A program made the position numbers and the translations under genes. 64,000 bases of DNA from Heracleum sosnowskyi (Eukaryota; Streptophyta; Magnoliopsida; Apiales; Apiaceae). The first letter of the stretch is position 1. Each line of letters starts with the position of its first letter. The notes beneath the pieces were generated by a model. The model saw nothing but the letters and a program-made list of their open reading frames with translations, did not search any database and was not told the origin of the DNA. Below are positions 1 through 10,477 of this stretch, in pieces. The DNA lies in NCBI GenBank assembly GCA_030848705.1, contig JAUIZM010000017.1, positions 62,001 through 126,000 on the forward strand, in the 5' to 3' direction.

Positions 1-782
1 ATCCGACCTTGCTTTCCTATGATCCTTTGATTTTGCCGCATTTATAATAGTAAAAAATATGTTTTCAAACACATTTTTTTCGGTATGCATGATATCAATT
101 GAATATCGTAAAGTATGCGATGACCAATAAGGGAGTTCATAAAAAATTGGAACATGAGTCCAATGATGCTCTTCCCCATAACCGGCACTCCTTAACTTGG
201 AATTAGTCTTTCCGGGTGGTGGAAAAATTATATCGTCAAGCAACTCCTTTACATCCTCCCCGGACAAACGACCACAAAACAATCTTCTTTCATCATTATC
301 AAACAAATTACTTTTTTCGCGCAATGGATCATTTGGTTCAAGAAATATTCGGTTCGTGCCATAAAAACTACATTACTAGTTCCCGTATCCGTGGTGTCAT
401 AATATTCATAATTTGCACCGGCAAAATCATGTAACATAGCATTAAAATCAACCGGTTTTTCCACCCTTGGAGGTTCCCGATGACTACGATGATGTGATTT
501 TCGACTCTCATTTCTTTGCACAACTTCTTCACCGTGCGATGTCCACACCGTATAACCTTCAAGCATCCCTTTAGATAGCAAGTGAAATCTAATTTCATCA
601 ATGTCTAACCAATTCAAATTCTTACAAATCTTACAAGGACACTTCATTTTACCATCCTCCTCCACATTTTTCTCCTTTGCAAAATTTAAAAAAACCTCTA
701 CACCATTTCTATATTCGGGAGTTAAAGAAATTTTATCGCTTTGTATTTGATTACCTATCCAACTTCTATCCATATTTGTCAT
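1..782 (-). pseudogene. CACTA TNPD/tnp2-type transposase, internally deleted and frameshifted, partial
   Basis: From the ATG at 782 (or the more usual one at 773, MDRSW) the protein shows the plant transposase-associated domain: cysteines in the pattern CPCKICKN, then RFHLLSKG and GYTVWTSHGE, within about the first 90 residues. Near 355-362 the frame changes, and a different frame stays open to base 1. It carries features of the late part of tnp2 transposases: RRLFCGRLSGEDV, HWTHVPIFYELPYW, and SIDIMHTEKNVFENIF. In full-length relatives these two parts are separated by several hundred residues including the core region. I infer one internal deletion with a frame change at the junction. It should be inactive as an enzyme. 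The C-terminus lies outside the window. Confidence 0.85.
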
Positions 783-1039
783 CTACATGATATATGTAAA
801 CAAATAATTTAACATTCACATATAATTGTAAAAACACATACATATATACATTGAATTATAAACAAATATATGTAATCATAATTAAATACAAAATAGAAAA
901 AAGAAAACTTACATTATATGATTTGTATCACTTCTTCTATTTGTTTTCTTCAATTCTCTTCTTCTTTTTTCTCTTCTCTTTCTTTTCTATGTTTTGTTTC
1001 ACTTGAAGAAATGAGTGTTTTAACAATAAAGTAACGTGA

Positions 1040-1350
1040 CATAACCGACCGACGGCGGTCGGTTATAACTTCTCGGTAAAACGACGTCGTTTTACCTTGC
1101 CGCAGTACAAAATAATTCAAATTTAAATATTTTTAATTCATTTTCGGACCTACTGTCAGTAACGGTCGGTTTTAAAGTTGACATGTCAGCACTAAAACCG
1201 ACCGTTATTATTTGGTCGGTTTTGACTCTGCCACATCATCCAAAACGATGCCGTTGTGTTTAAAACTACAATGATAACCGTCCGACTGACAGTCGGTCGG
1301 TTTTCGTACCTCCCGTTTTGTGGCGGTCGGTTTTATACGGTCGGTTTTGT
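1040..1350. repeat. CACTA subterminal repeats (GGTCGGTT motif, both orientations)
   Basis: About ten copies of GGTCGGTT or its complement AACCGACC, often paired head to head, within 310 bp of the terminus. In En/Spm the equivalent repeats bind the TNPA protein; binding here is inferred from position only. Confidence 0.75.
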
Positions 1351-1370
1351 CCTGTTTTCTTGTAGTGATA

Positions 1371-1983
1371 TGAATTCTTTCAAAGTTTTGACATACAATT
1401 CCCGCTAAGTAATGTTGAAATAGGCTAATTACGTTTCTTGCAAAATGTTACATTAAATCAACATTCAAATTCATAACATTATCTTGAGATAAAAAAAGAT
1501 GATATCCTTTAATTTCCATCATAATAACTTGGTTTATTTCTATAACTAAATGAAAAATAGCCCATTATTTATGAATTTTCTGCAATCACAAAATTTGCTA
1601 ATAGATTTTCATAATATTACAATTCATTTTAAATCCCATATAAAAATATTTAAAATGAGATAATACTTTAAAAGAATAGTATATATCACAACAATATTTT
1701 TTATTTTTATGTTACAAAAATCATTTCTTATTTTATTATGAGTGTAACCAGATTCATTGAAAAGTACATCCCACTAACAAATTGCACGTAAGCGAAAATG
1801 CATAGAAGTTGCTATCTAAAACCAGAGATATCACAAGGTGTCAAAATAAACAAATAATGTTTAAAAATTCCTCCAGGTACTTGATATAAGCACGGTACAA
1901 TCTCATTATGTCTTGGAATACAAAATCACGAGTTTTAAAGTAAACTCTAAAACTTTAGCAAATAATCTTTTATAGTTACTATT
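1371..1983. other. AT-rich intergenic sequence
   Basis: No convincing ORF, RNA gene or repeat boundary seen between the CACTA terminus and the minisatellite that follows. Confidence 0.6.
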
Positions 1984-2251
1984 AAAATCTAAAGTAAATT
2001 CACATTACTGAATAAAAGACTCTTAAAATCTGTTAAATAATAAAATCTAAAGTAGAGCAGCAGTATTGAACAAAAGAAGCACATTAAAATCTAAAGTACA
2101 GTCGCACTTCTCAACAAAAGAGGCGAGTATATATTAAATAGTAGAATGTGAAGTAGAATCACACTTCTTAACAAAAGAGGTGAATATATTTGAGTAGTAG
2201 AATCTAAAGTAGAACCACACTACTCAATAGAAGAGGCACATATATATTGAA
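1984..2251 (+). repeat. Degenerate minisatellite, about five units of 45-58 bp
   Basis: Units begin with variants of AAAATCTAAAGTAGAATCAC and continue into ...AACAAAAGAGGC...ATATAT; starts near 1984, 2042, 2087, 2143 and 2199. The array is broken at 2251 and resumes at 8547 with TAATAGAATCTAAAGTAGAA, so the 2252-8546 Helitron interrupts it. Confidence 0.75.
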
Positions 2252-2252
2252 C

Positions 2253-4540
2253 AAGTATGTTTGCCCGCTCCGCAAGGGCTTAAATTTTATTTTTTTTCCT
2301 TTTTCATTTGTTGGTTTTGACAGGCAAAAAAATTGGTTTATTTTATAATTCGGGCTGTGAAATATTTTGATTTTGAAATTATTGTGTTGACTTAAGTTTA
2401 CTGGCCGTCTCCTACTCCCTTTTGTCCTCCTGTTTCATTAGAAGCATGCGAATATATTGAAAATGTATTCGCTAATAACAACACTTTCACAAATGAATGA
2501 ACACATCAAAAAAACATCAAACTTTTATCTTCACTATCAACACTTTCATAAGTGAAATAACATACAAAAGACATATGTAGATTATCCTAGCACTTGTACC
2601 AAAATTATTTCTATGCAATAGGTGGCTTACTTGCAACGGGTTGAAATCTCAAATAAAATCTTAGATATTTTCCCTGATTTTGTTGGGAGTTTGTTGCCGA
2701 TGATGGAGGCAGGGCTGAGATAACCTACAATGAATAATAGTTATATGTCTAATTCCAACACATAATTAGAGAATATGACTTTAAAGTCATTACAGAAACT
2801 ACAAAATTTTGAAACAACACTAATGCAACTTAATCTGTTACAAACTCTAAATTATAAGAATCAAAGCTCATTAAAACTTTGAAATAATATAAACACATAC
2901 TCAGGCAATGGATAAAAAGAAAAATAAACTTGCTTACAATTCTAATCATCATCTATGTATAAAGTCTATGACACTAATCAAATTTTCAGAAAATTAACAA
3001 CATGAAAGGGGTCCAAACACAATTTACCTCTACAATCTATATCCTAATTTGTAAACATTTCAATGCATACATAGTCTCAGCAATACTTTCTACGAACACA
3101 AATTATCTGTAAAAAATTACATTAATAACAAAGAAGATTAAAGCACAAAATAACAAAAAATTACCATCATCTACATAAGGCATTTACGCAATATGGTAAG
3201 ATGTGTCTCGCTGAATTTATCTCTCACACATACATGCTCAATTAAACTTATAAAAAGGGATTGCAATAAAAAAAATTATCCTAAGTTGAGTCACTACTAC
3301 TGATAACAAAGTTAACAGATACAATCCTTCTTTTCTATGTTCCATGCTTGATGCGCAAACTATAATAATATTTTTAAGAACCAAATACAGAGTAAACAAT
3401 CAATCAAAAATTTAGAAAACCAATCATAGAAATGAAAATAAAACATTAATATAAATTGTTAGAAGAGTAAACAATCAATCAAAAATTTAGAAAACCAATC
3501 ATAGAAATGAACATAAAACATTAATATAAATTGTTAGAAGATATGGAACCGTGATTTTGTTTTCCTTCGAGGAGGTAGGTTCCCAATGACCAATTTATTA
3601 GTATATTATCCTTCAGCAAGTGTAACTGCAACAATTACAAACCCAATTAGTCACTATAACTTAAAATTATTAAATCACATATAACTTAAAAAAAATTCTC
3701 TAAACTTTACAAAGTGCAATGTAAAGTATTTCTAATTAGAAGCACCGTACCTCATTTAAAGATTTTCCTAAACCAATTTTATTATTTTACTAACCAATTC
3801 TGCATTTTATAATAACTATGTTAGTAACTTTATCAAAACTAAGAGGAACAAAAATTATTTACAAATAGACTTTAGAATATTTCATCACTACGTCTCTCTT
3901 CTTTACCTTATAATTTGATATGCATATATATTAAATATTGTGTGAAAAAACACATCCATTCTTAGATCTTTTCCCATATGCATGTATATGTTTAATGTTC
4001 AAAACCATAAGGATGAGAAATCAAATGCACAGAAATTAACTCCACATTTCCAACTAAACAAAGACGCTTTTTTTACTTTCATGCTCTACATAAAAAATTA
4101 TCTGCACTTTTATATCTATCAGCAGCAGTCATAATCTTTGAAAATATCATACCAACCACGTAAATATATTTAATAATAAGTGATAAAATCTTGAAACAAT
4201 ATTGTCATCCGGTCATCCCATATCCCATTATATAACATCTGAAAAGAACCTATAATCTTAAAGAATCTTTATTTTTTAAAGTATGGAAAGTGTAAGTGGG
4301 ATACCTGAGTAATTTGGTTTGATTATGTCCCTTTAAACTGGTTGATTAAACCCTATCTAAATCCAATCTGTGGGAGTTTAGAAAAAGAGCATACCACTTC
4401 TAGAATTTTACACATGAAATGCACAAATAAACGTTTGGAGGGAGACGGGAGACTTAAAAATAAAATGAAAAAGAGAACAGAGCTTTACAGTTGGTTAAAT
4501 TAAAAATAAGAATGTATTTCTCTGTACCTTCAGACCACCC
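2253..4540 (-). other. Helitron interior, 3' portion: AT-rich with short exon-like pieces
   Basis: Two stretches preceded by intron-like ends are visible on the minus strand: one just after a TTGTAG near 2728 running to about 2640, and one after a TTGCAG near 3625 running to about 3545. Neither product is recognised. A 64-bp stretch rich in ATCAATCAAAAATTTAG is directly duplicated around 3395-3460 and 3460-3530. Nothing else supportable was seen. Confidence 0.35.
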
Positions 4541-4544
4541 ATCG

Positions 4545-4633
4545 TCATCCACTGCTCCCTGTAAAGTTCGAGGCATATCACGGGGGCTTTTCCTTCTTTT
4601 ATTTCCAAGTGTTCAAACATAAAACTCTGCAAT
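4545..4633 (-). pseudogene. Unidentified captured exon
   Basis: On the minus strand an intron-like end (CTAATTGCAG) is followed by about 87 bp without stops, which would encode a peptide beginning FMFEHLEIKEGKAP, and then a donor-like GTACAG. It lies just downstream of the boron-transporter fragment but does not match the part of that transporter expected next, so I treat it as a separate captured exon of unknown origin. Confidence 0.4.
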
Positions 4634-4717
4634 TAGAAAAGATATATTTATGTAATGTCTATAACTATTATACATGAACATATGTAGATAAGTGCAACAA
4701 AAACGAAGCAATCAGCT

Positions 4718-5360
4718 TCATATGTAGATAACAGTAGGTTCTGCAACTCTCAATATCAGAAGAGGTTGGCCACCAAGTATAGAATGTATGACACCATATA
4801 TAGCAGTAGAAGCTAAAGTTTCCACAGTGCTCAAGCTTCCATCTACATTCAAAATATACAATCAACACTTTCTTAATTTCATTTCAGCCAAACAATATAT
4901 CCAATAAAATCTTAGTGATTTTTATTTTTCATTTCCTAGATATATACATGAGTTCGAGAGAGTTGCTAATTGTTTGCGTAAATATCATTTCTACTTCATA
5001 TAAATAAATCTTTCTAAATAAACAAAAGAGGTAGACAACAATATATTGTAGTATTCATACGAAGAAAAATCAACCTGTGTCTCTACTCAATTGTTCTCCA
5101 AAGGCAATGACAGGAACAGCAGATGCGAAAAAGATGTACATAGTTGGAGCAAGTATCCTACAACAACAAATATCATCATCAAGTCAAATTCACCAGACTA
5201 TGAAATGAATCATCGAACAGTACTATAATTAGTAAAATAAATAAATAAATACGTACCCGAATCCGGAGCGAATTCCAGCAAGCCAGTCATGCTTATAACA
5301 GGATATCCTTCCTCGAACATCTTCTGCAACACCTCTGAATGGAGCCCTGATGCTCTCCAT
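4718..5360 (-). pseudogene. Boron transporter (BOR) N-terminal fragment, three exons with introns
   Basis: BOR proteins are plasma-membrane borate exporters of the SLC4 anion-exchanger family. Three exons are visible on the minus strand. Exon 1 (5360-5257) starts MESIRAPFRGVAEDVRGR and includes CYKHDWLAGIRSGFG, with donor GTACGT. Exon 2 (5157-5075) encodes ILAPTMYIFFASAVPVIAFG and ends EQLSRDT. Exon 3 (4842-4718) encodes DGSLSTVETLASTAIYGVIH, then ILGGQPLLI and AEPTVI, and hits a stop where the family continues into the next membrane helix. Phases join correctly across both introns. Only about 105 of the usual 650-700 residues are present. It sits inside a Helitron, so it is best read as a captured genomic fragment rather than a degraded resident gene. 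Confidence 0.88.
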
Positions 5361-6040
5361 TGCTGAAAAGAAATAAATGTTACAAACATTGTAAAATAAA
5401 AACATAAGTTATATCATCATCATCCAAATTAAAAACTAATTATCATGAGAAATATTATACTAATTTCATTTGTTATAAAACGAAACGGTCACTCAATAGT
5501 CGATTAAAATTAATAATTTAAAAAATCAGTTTCATTAAACAACAAACTTCCAACTATAATCGAAAAGGTTAGAGAAACATAAAATACAAAAACCAACTCC
5601 ATTATGTGTTAATGGTACCTCAAAATCTGTTTTCGATCTATAAAATAAATTTGTCAAAAAAGAGAAAATAAATTAAAGAACTAACATTGAACAATTTCAG
5701 TTCGTAAAAATTAGAAGATATTTGTATTCAAAGTTTAGTAATTGTTTCGAGCATTTTATCAAACACTTGGGGAGGGAACAAATTGAGCCAAAAATGATTT
5801 ACATAATCATATCTTTGTCAACAACAGAAATTCTCAAAACATATCCAAGATCATCAATCTCAAAAAGTCGAACAATATCTTTTCGAGCAAATAAATTCTA
5901 AAATTAAAAAGTAAACACAAATTAAAATTAATACAGCGTCCAAGCTATGCAAATTATAAATACAGAAGGGATGTAAAACCTGAACATCCGATATCATGGT
6001 TTACAAAGTTAGATCTACAGAGTTAAACCTGCAAAAAATT

Positions 6041-6403
6041 AAAAGGAAGAACATACGAGAAAACTAAAATCATGATAAGAAAATTTGAAGAAAGAGAATA
6101 AAAAGAGAAGAAGAAAATGATTGTATGAGAGTAAGAAATATAGAAAAAAAGAAGATGCTGAGAATTTGAAATAGTTTTGATAAAAGGAGGAATCAGAGTG
6201 TATAATTTTGAATCGTTTTTGACATTTGAATTTGTGTAGCTTCTCAAATAAGTTGTAGAATATAATGAGTTCACACAGACACGTGCGCAACAGCTGATGG
6301 AGTGAAATATTGAATGGCAATATACGGTAGTATTCAAAAATATAGAGGGACAAAATAGTAATTTGATGCCTTAAATGGCAACAGCCTTTATAATGTTAAT
6401 AGA
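6041..6403 (-). promoter_or_regulatory. Conserved Helitron 5' leader, possible promoter for captured fragments
   Basis: The first ~100 bp after each of the two 5' termini (6403 and 8546) are conserved, while the captured inserts are not. In the shorter form the leader lies directly upstream of the BOR fragment exon 1. Promoter activity is an inference from position only. Confidence 0.25.
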
Positions 6404-6404
6404 T
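6403..6404 (-). other. Second Helitron 5' terminus inside the larger element
   Basis: On the minus strand A|TCTATTAACATTATAAAGGC is followed by about 70 bp nearly identical to the beginning of the outer element (TGTTGCCATTTAAGGCAT..., then a CTATTTTGTCCCTC-type stretch). This marks an internal copy of the family's 5' end in the same orientation. Confidence 0.7.
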
Positions 6405-6645
6405 ATTTATTATTATGCTGTAATAATTCTGGTGCTGTAATAATTCTGAAAATATATTATAAAATATGAAGGTAGCAGCTACACAACAAATGTACCACTT
6501 AAACCAAACTAAACTAAACATTACATCTACTCCCTAGGAGTGGAGATTCCGTTTCCATAAAGACTCCAGCTTTGACAGTGTAACAGTAATAAAAACACAT
6601 AAAAACTTGCCACATTCACTTGAATTTATGTACAGGGATACTTAC

Positions 6646-6864
6646 CATTTGACCATTAGTGAGAAGATGAATTTGGGTTGGTGGACTATACTTATTTGCT
6701 TCATAAGAGCTCCCATAGCTGAAGTTGCGTTCATGACCCTAAAGAAATCCAACCTCAGTAAGAGCAGGATAAGAATCTTCCCCCTCACCTAATGTAAAAA
6801 TTGAATTCATTGTCTAAATCATCAATAGCATTCTCTTCTTAATCCTCTTTAACTGTTGTGTCTC
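6646..6864 (-). pseudogene. Probable cellulose synthase A (CesA) exon fragment
   Basis: An acceptor-like TTGTGCAG precedes 6864 and a donor GTAAGT follows 6646. The frame, broken by about three stops and a frameshift, reads EENAIDDLDNEF, then SYGSSYEANKYS and QIHLLTNGQM. This resembles the acidic linker after the CesA zinc-finger domain (DEEDIDDLENEF-type) and the ...PLLTNGQ... segment where CesA1-type genes have an exon boundary. CesA makes cellulose at the plasma membrane, but this piece covers only some 70 residues of about 1080 and is dead. The assignment rests on short motifs; another protein with an acidic linker is possible. Confidence 0.5.
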
Positions 6865-6934
6865 CTGCACAAATTCAGAGATCAATAATCATCTTCAAAA
6901 CAGATGTTCGAGAGGCAACAACTCATTAGAAGTA

Positions 6935-7040
6935 CCTCCAAATGAAAAAGGAAGATTGTTTCCAATAACCAAGAAAACTGTTGCAACGGGTGGTAGACAC
7001 AATAACTTTATATCCCAAACAATTCTGAACATCCAGCAAG
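6935..7040 (-). pseudogene. Unidentified captured exon
   Basis: After TTGCAG at about 7041 the minus strand reads QAVMKKLAGCSELFG; in another frame it gives LLCLPPVATVFLVIGNNLPF. A frameshift within it is likely. The product is not recognised. Confidence 0.35.
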
Positions 7041-7649
7041 CTTTTTCATAACTGCCTGCAACCTGATAATATACTTCTGGTCAGAAATTATGATGAAGAC
7101 TAATTCTAATACATCATATATCCATTTTAAGCATCTCACTTTAGTCCAATTAACGTACGATTATTCATAGCCGCTTCTGAATTTTAAGAGGCATTGCATC
7201 ACCTCAAGTTGTTCCAGATTTAGATAAGGTATTTGTAACACAAAATCAAGCGTTTTTTTTAGAGGTGCCTTCCTCGAAATTATTTCATACCCCTAAAAAA
7301 TTCCTAGATTGAAACCTGCATTCAAGAAATAGATTAACTATACTCCATATAAATAGAACAATAAACAGAACAATGACCAAGGCAGTTTCAACTATCACAA
7401 TATGATTAAGATTTACATGTCCATTTTGGCTACTCATACAAATGAATGTCATTTCACGAAATGCGTGTAAGCTTCATAAACATAATAATTATTAATCATC
7501 AAGAATTATGATCAACAACCAAACTTTCAAATAGAAATGCAAAGCAACTATGCAGTCAACTAATGAAATTCACAATTAAAGAGTAGCAAAACAGATAGAA
7601 TATTTCATCATGACAACTTGAACAATCAAAAGTAACCTGAAAAAAGTAA

Positions 7650-8103
7650 GATGGTCCTCCACAATGTACAACATCCATTCTTCATTTCTTATAATTTCCC
7701 TTTCAGCTCTTAAGATGGCCCCCCTCCAGAAAATGCGTTCTTCCCCTAGAGCATATTAAAAAATTCATAAATCCATAAATTAACTTGTGTATACAGAATC
7801 AACAAAAAAGTACACTATTTTCTAAAATTCGAAATTTAAAAAAAAAAACAATCAAAAGTTCTTTCAGAACTTCGATCAAACACTTGAGTCGCAAAAACAA
7901 AATTTTTACAGAATCATGATTAAAACTACAGAATCATGATTAAAACATCACAAATCAAGAAATAACACTGAAAAGTTTTGGTAGACACGTAGAATCAGAA
8001 GTTAGCATCTATAGAATAAAAAATTCATTAATCCATGTAAAAAGTAAAGAGAAAAAAGGGGATTACATACCTAAAGCAACTGAATTTCCAGTCCAATTTA
8101 CAA
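7650..8103 (-). pseudogene. Unidentified captured two-exon fragment
   Basis: Exon A (about 8103-8072) follows TATTGTAG and ends at donor GTATGT, encoding SKFVNWTGNSVAL. Exon B (about 7747-7640) follows an acceptor near TGCTCTAG and encodes GEERIFWRGAILRAEREIIR and NEEWMLYIVEDHLTFF. Phases are compatible. I do not recognise the parent gene. The splice-like borders argue for capture of genomic DNA, not cDNA. Confidence 0.4.
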
Positions 8104-8546
8104 ACTTTGACCTACAATATAAAGAACAAATCAGAGTGTTAGAATTCAAAGAAAAGAAAAAAGCAATCGAAAGAAATTGTACAGAAAGAGAAGAAGAGAG
8201 TAAATATGTGATAACGAATTGAACATAGTAAGGCAATCGTATGTATGTGTCAAGATGTAACAGAGAGATTAAATCTTTGTAGATTAGTAAATAAATCTTT
8301 GTAGATAATAGAGGAGATTGAAAATCAAATTCAAATTAGGTAAATAAAAAGAGGGATGGAAGGGGAGATTTTTTTTGTAATTTCAAATTTTGGTATAGCT
8401 TCTTTTAGAAGCTGTGTATTGAGTCATGGTGTGCGGCAGAAAAAATTGAAAGATTGATGGCAATATACTGTAAAATTAAAAAATACAGAGGGGCAGAATA
8501 GTAATTTAATGCCTTAAATGGCAACAGGCTTTATAATTAGAATAGA

Positions 8547-9144
8547 TAATAGAATCTAAAGTAGAATCGCTTTAAAAAACAAATCAAAAAAAATAGTACA
8601 GAAACAATGCTACTATACAAATATACACCAAAAAATGTATACGAAGCAGGAAGATCAAAACAAATAACAAATTGAAGCAAAACCTAAACTGAATCTCAAC
8701 ATTAATTGAATACTCAATGAAACTTAACAGTTTAAAGTACAATATAGCTTTACAAAAACAAGCATAAATAAACAAACCTGATTAACAATCATCGAATCCC
8801 CACAATCACAAAAGGAAATGCAAACACCAATTTGAATCAAAATCCAAGAAGATGAATTAGATCTTAAGAGAGATATCATAAAGATCAGATCTTTAATTTA
8901 CTCCAAATCAAACATGGCTAAAATGGATCGAATCAAACGATAAAAGATCGATATGGCCAGGTGATCTATGCATACAAAGTTGTATCTCACTACTTGATCG
9001 TGAAAGTAATATAATTGCATTTTATATATTATTTATTCTCGGTCGTCCGATTTGTTTTTAATCTAAAGGTCCATATTAATTTAAGAGGTTCTTTTTGTTC
9101 TTTATATTTATATAAAAGAGTGTTCATTATGAAGTAATGACCTA
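8547..9144. other. Intergenic sequence with resumed minisatellite unit
   Basis: 8547-8575 continues the minisatellite interrupted at 2251. The rest is AT-rich without a supportable gene. Confidence 0.5.
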
Positions 9145-9535
9145 TATATATATACACACACAATTTCAGATATTCTTGTTCATGCAAAATACTATCAGCT
9201 TAAATATAGACTTTGTCTATCATGTGTATTCCTTCAATATATATGGAACGTACATCTGTTTGTTTATATGTAATCCTAGCAATTATAGGAAATAGATTGT
9301 ATTCTCTGAATTTATAGGAGAGCTGTTTAAATCATACTGTTGGATAAACTGTTGGATAAGTGCCACATCAGAAGATTTTTGGGGCTAATTTGCCTTGTAA
9401 GCAACTCCAATGCTAAATCCAAAATGGCTATAGTCATTGCTATAATATAGCACCAAAAAGTGCTAAAATATTATATGCACTCCAATGCTAGTTGTATTTT
9501 GCAACCAAATAATATTAGATGCACTCCAATGCTAG
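9145..9535 (+). repeat. Dispersed direct repeat, left copy
   Basis: Shares CAATTTCAGATATTCTTGTT through CTCCAATGCTAG with 11491-11785, with small insertions. The two copies bracket the plus-strand F-box fragment. Confidence 0.7.
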
Positions 9536-9881
9536 TAATATTTCTATAAAAGTAAATAATAATAGGAGTACTATAATTTTAATATTTTAAATATTTACAC
9601 TAAAATTTATTAAAATTGAATTTATAAAAACAATGAATAAACATATAAATAATCATTCTTTTAGTGAATTTGTATATATAAAAAATTCGTAATTTTTATC
9701 ATTTCAAGAATTACAACATAAACCGAAATAATATATACATATGAAAAAACATATTATTAACTTAATGAATTTATATTTTTATGAAAATACACAAAGATAT
9801 TAATAAATAAATAAAATTATAAAAACACTAAAATAAAATAACTTATTAATCGTCCCGTACATTGCACGGGTATAAAGTTAG
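9536..9881 (+). mobile_element. Helitron 3' end remnant
   Basis: The hairpin CCCGTACATTGCACGGG (9854-9870) is followed by TATAAAGTTAG and T, matching the 3' terminus pattern of the other Helitrons here (CTAG has become TTAG). The upstream 300 bp is AT-rich and a 5' end could not be placed. Confidence 0.55.
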
Positions 9882-10477
9882 TACTAATAATTCAAAAGTA
9901 TGAAATTAGAGCAATATTGGACATCTTGAGTGGTGAAGGGTATATTCTCTGTCAACCCAGGGGTCGACTCTTGTTTACCCCCGAAATTTGTAATAAAGAT
10001 ACTCATTTGTAAGCTTTATAAACACTTTATTGTCAAAAAAAAGGTATGAAACTAGCTCATTTGAAAACGTGTAAAGTTTGTCATAAAAAAAGTATAAACT
10101 AGAAGAATAAATGTTAAATAGTGATATATTGTATTGATAACTTTTGTTTCACTAAAATGTCCCATATATTATTGCCATCATGCACTCGAGACGACGTAGA
10201 AAAGGTGAAAAAAATGGACTTAAGCGCTGAGTTGGTGCAAAACAAATTAAATGTGTACATATTTCATATTCGTGATTTAATTTCTGAAAATAAAACAATT
10301 TCTCTCTCAGTGGCGGAGCCCAGAAGTTTACTTTCTGGGGGCACCGCATAACTATCACTAAAAAATTTTGAACCCATGATCTTGGTTAAAAATCAATTCA
10401 AAATTTATTAAAAAAATTGGATATTTTTTAATTAGCTTATAAATTATATTTAAAAAAATGTACTATACAACTAAAAT

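Larger units (their letters stand above)
1..1367 (-). mobile_element. CACTA (En/Spm) DNA transposon, 5' part, internally deleted
   Basis: The right end reads, on the minus strand, CACTACAAGAAAACAGG, the classic CACTA terminal inverted repeat, ending at 1367. The base triplet ATA at 1368-1370 would be one copy of the 3-bp target duplication. Inside the terminus lie many GGTCGGTT/AACCGACC repeats (about 1045-1345), as expected of the subterminal protein-binding zone of CACTA elements. A transposase N-terminal domain reads leftwards from 782. The element runs off the left edge of the window, so its other terminus cannot be seen. Confidence 0.92.
2252..8546 (-). mobile_element. Helitron carrying host gene fragments
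   Basis: On the minus strand the element starts TCTATTCTAATTATAAAGCC after an A (5' end at 8546). It ends with a GC-rich hairpin (GCCCTTGCGGAGCGGGC) followed 11 bases later by CTTG and a host T (3' end at 2252), close to the Helitron rule of 5'-TC, 3'-hairpin-CTRR and insertion between A and T. Removing 2252-8546 joins the two flanks into a normal minisatellite unit, which supports both ends. No Rep/helicase gene is seen, so it is non-autonomous. Exon-like fragments of several plant genes lie inside, mostly on the same strand. Confidence 0.75.

Noticed and set aside
2252..2280. Exact CTRR at the 3' end of the first large Helitron
   Set aside because: The sequence is CTTG, not CTRR; retained as a mutated end because the empty-site reconstruction supports it, but not claimed as canonical.
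4668..5360. A functional boron transporter gene
   Set aside because: Only the first three exons are present and exon 3 ends in a stop; no later exons are found in the next several kb.
6023..6353. Two 104-codon minus-strand ORFs
   Set aside because: Hydrophobic F/Y/S-rich translations of AT-rich leader DNA in overlapping frames, no family features.
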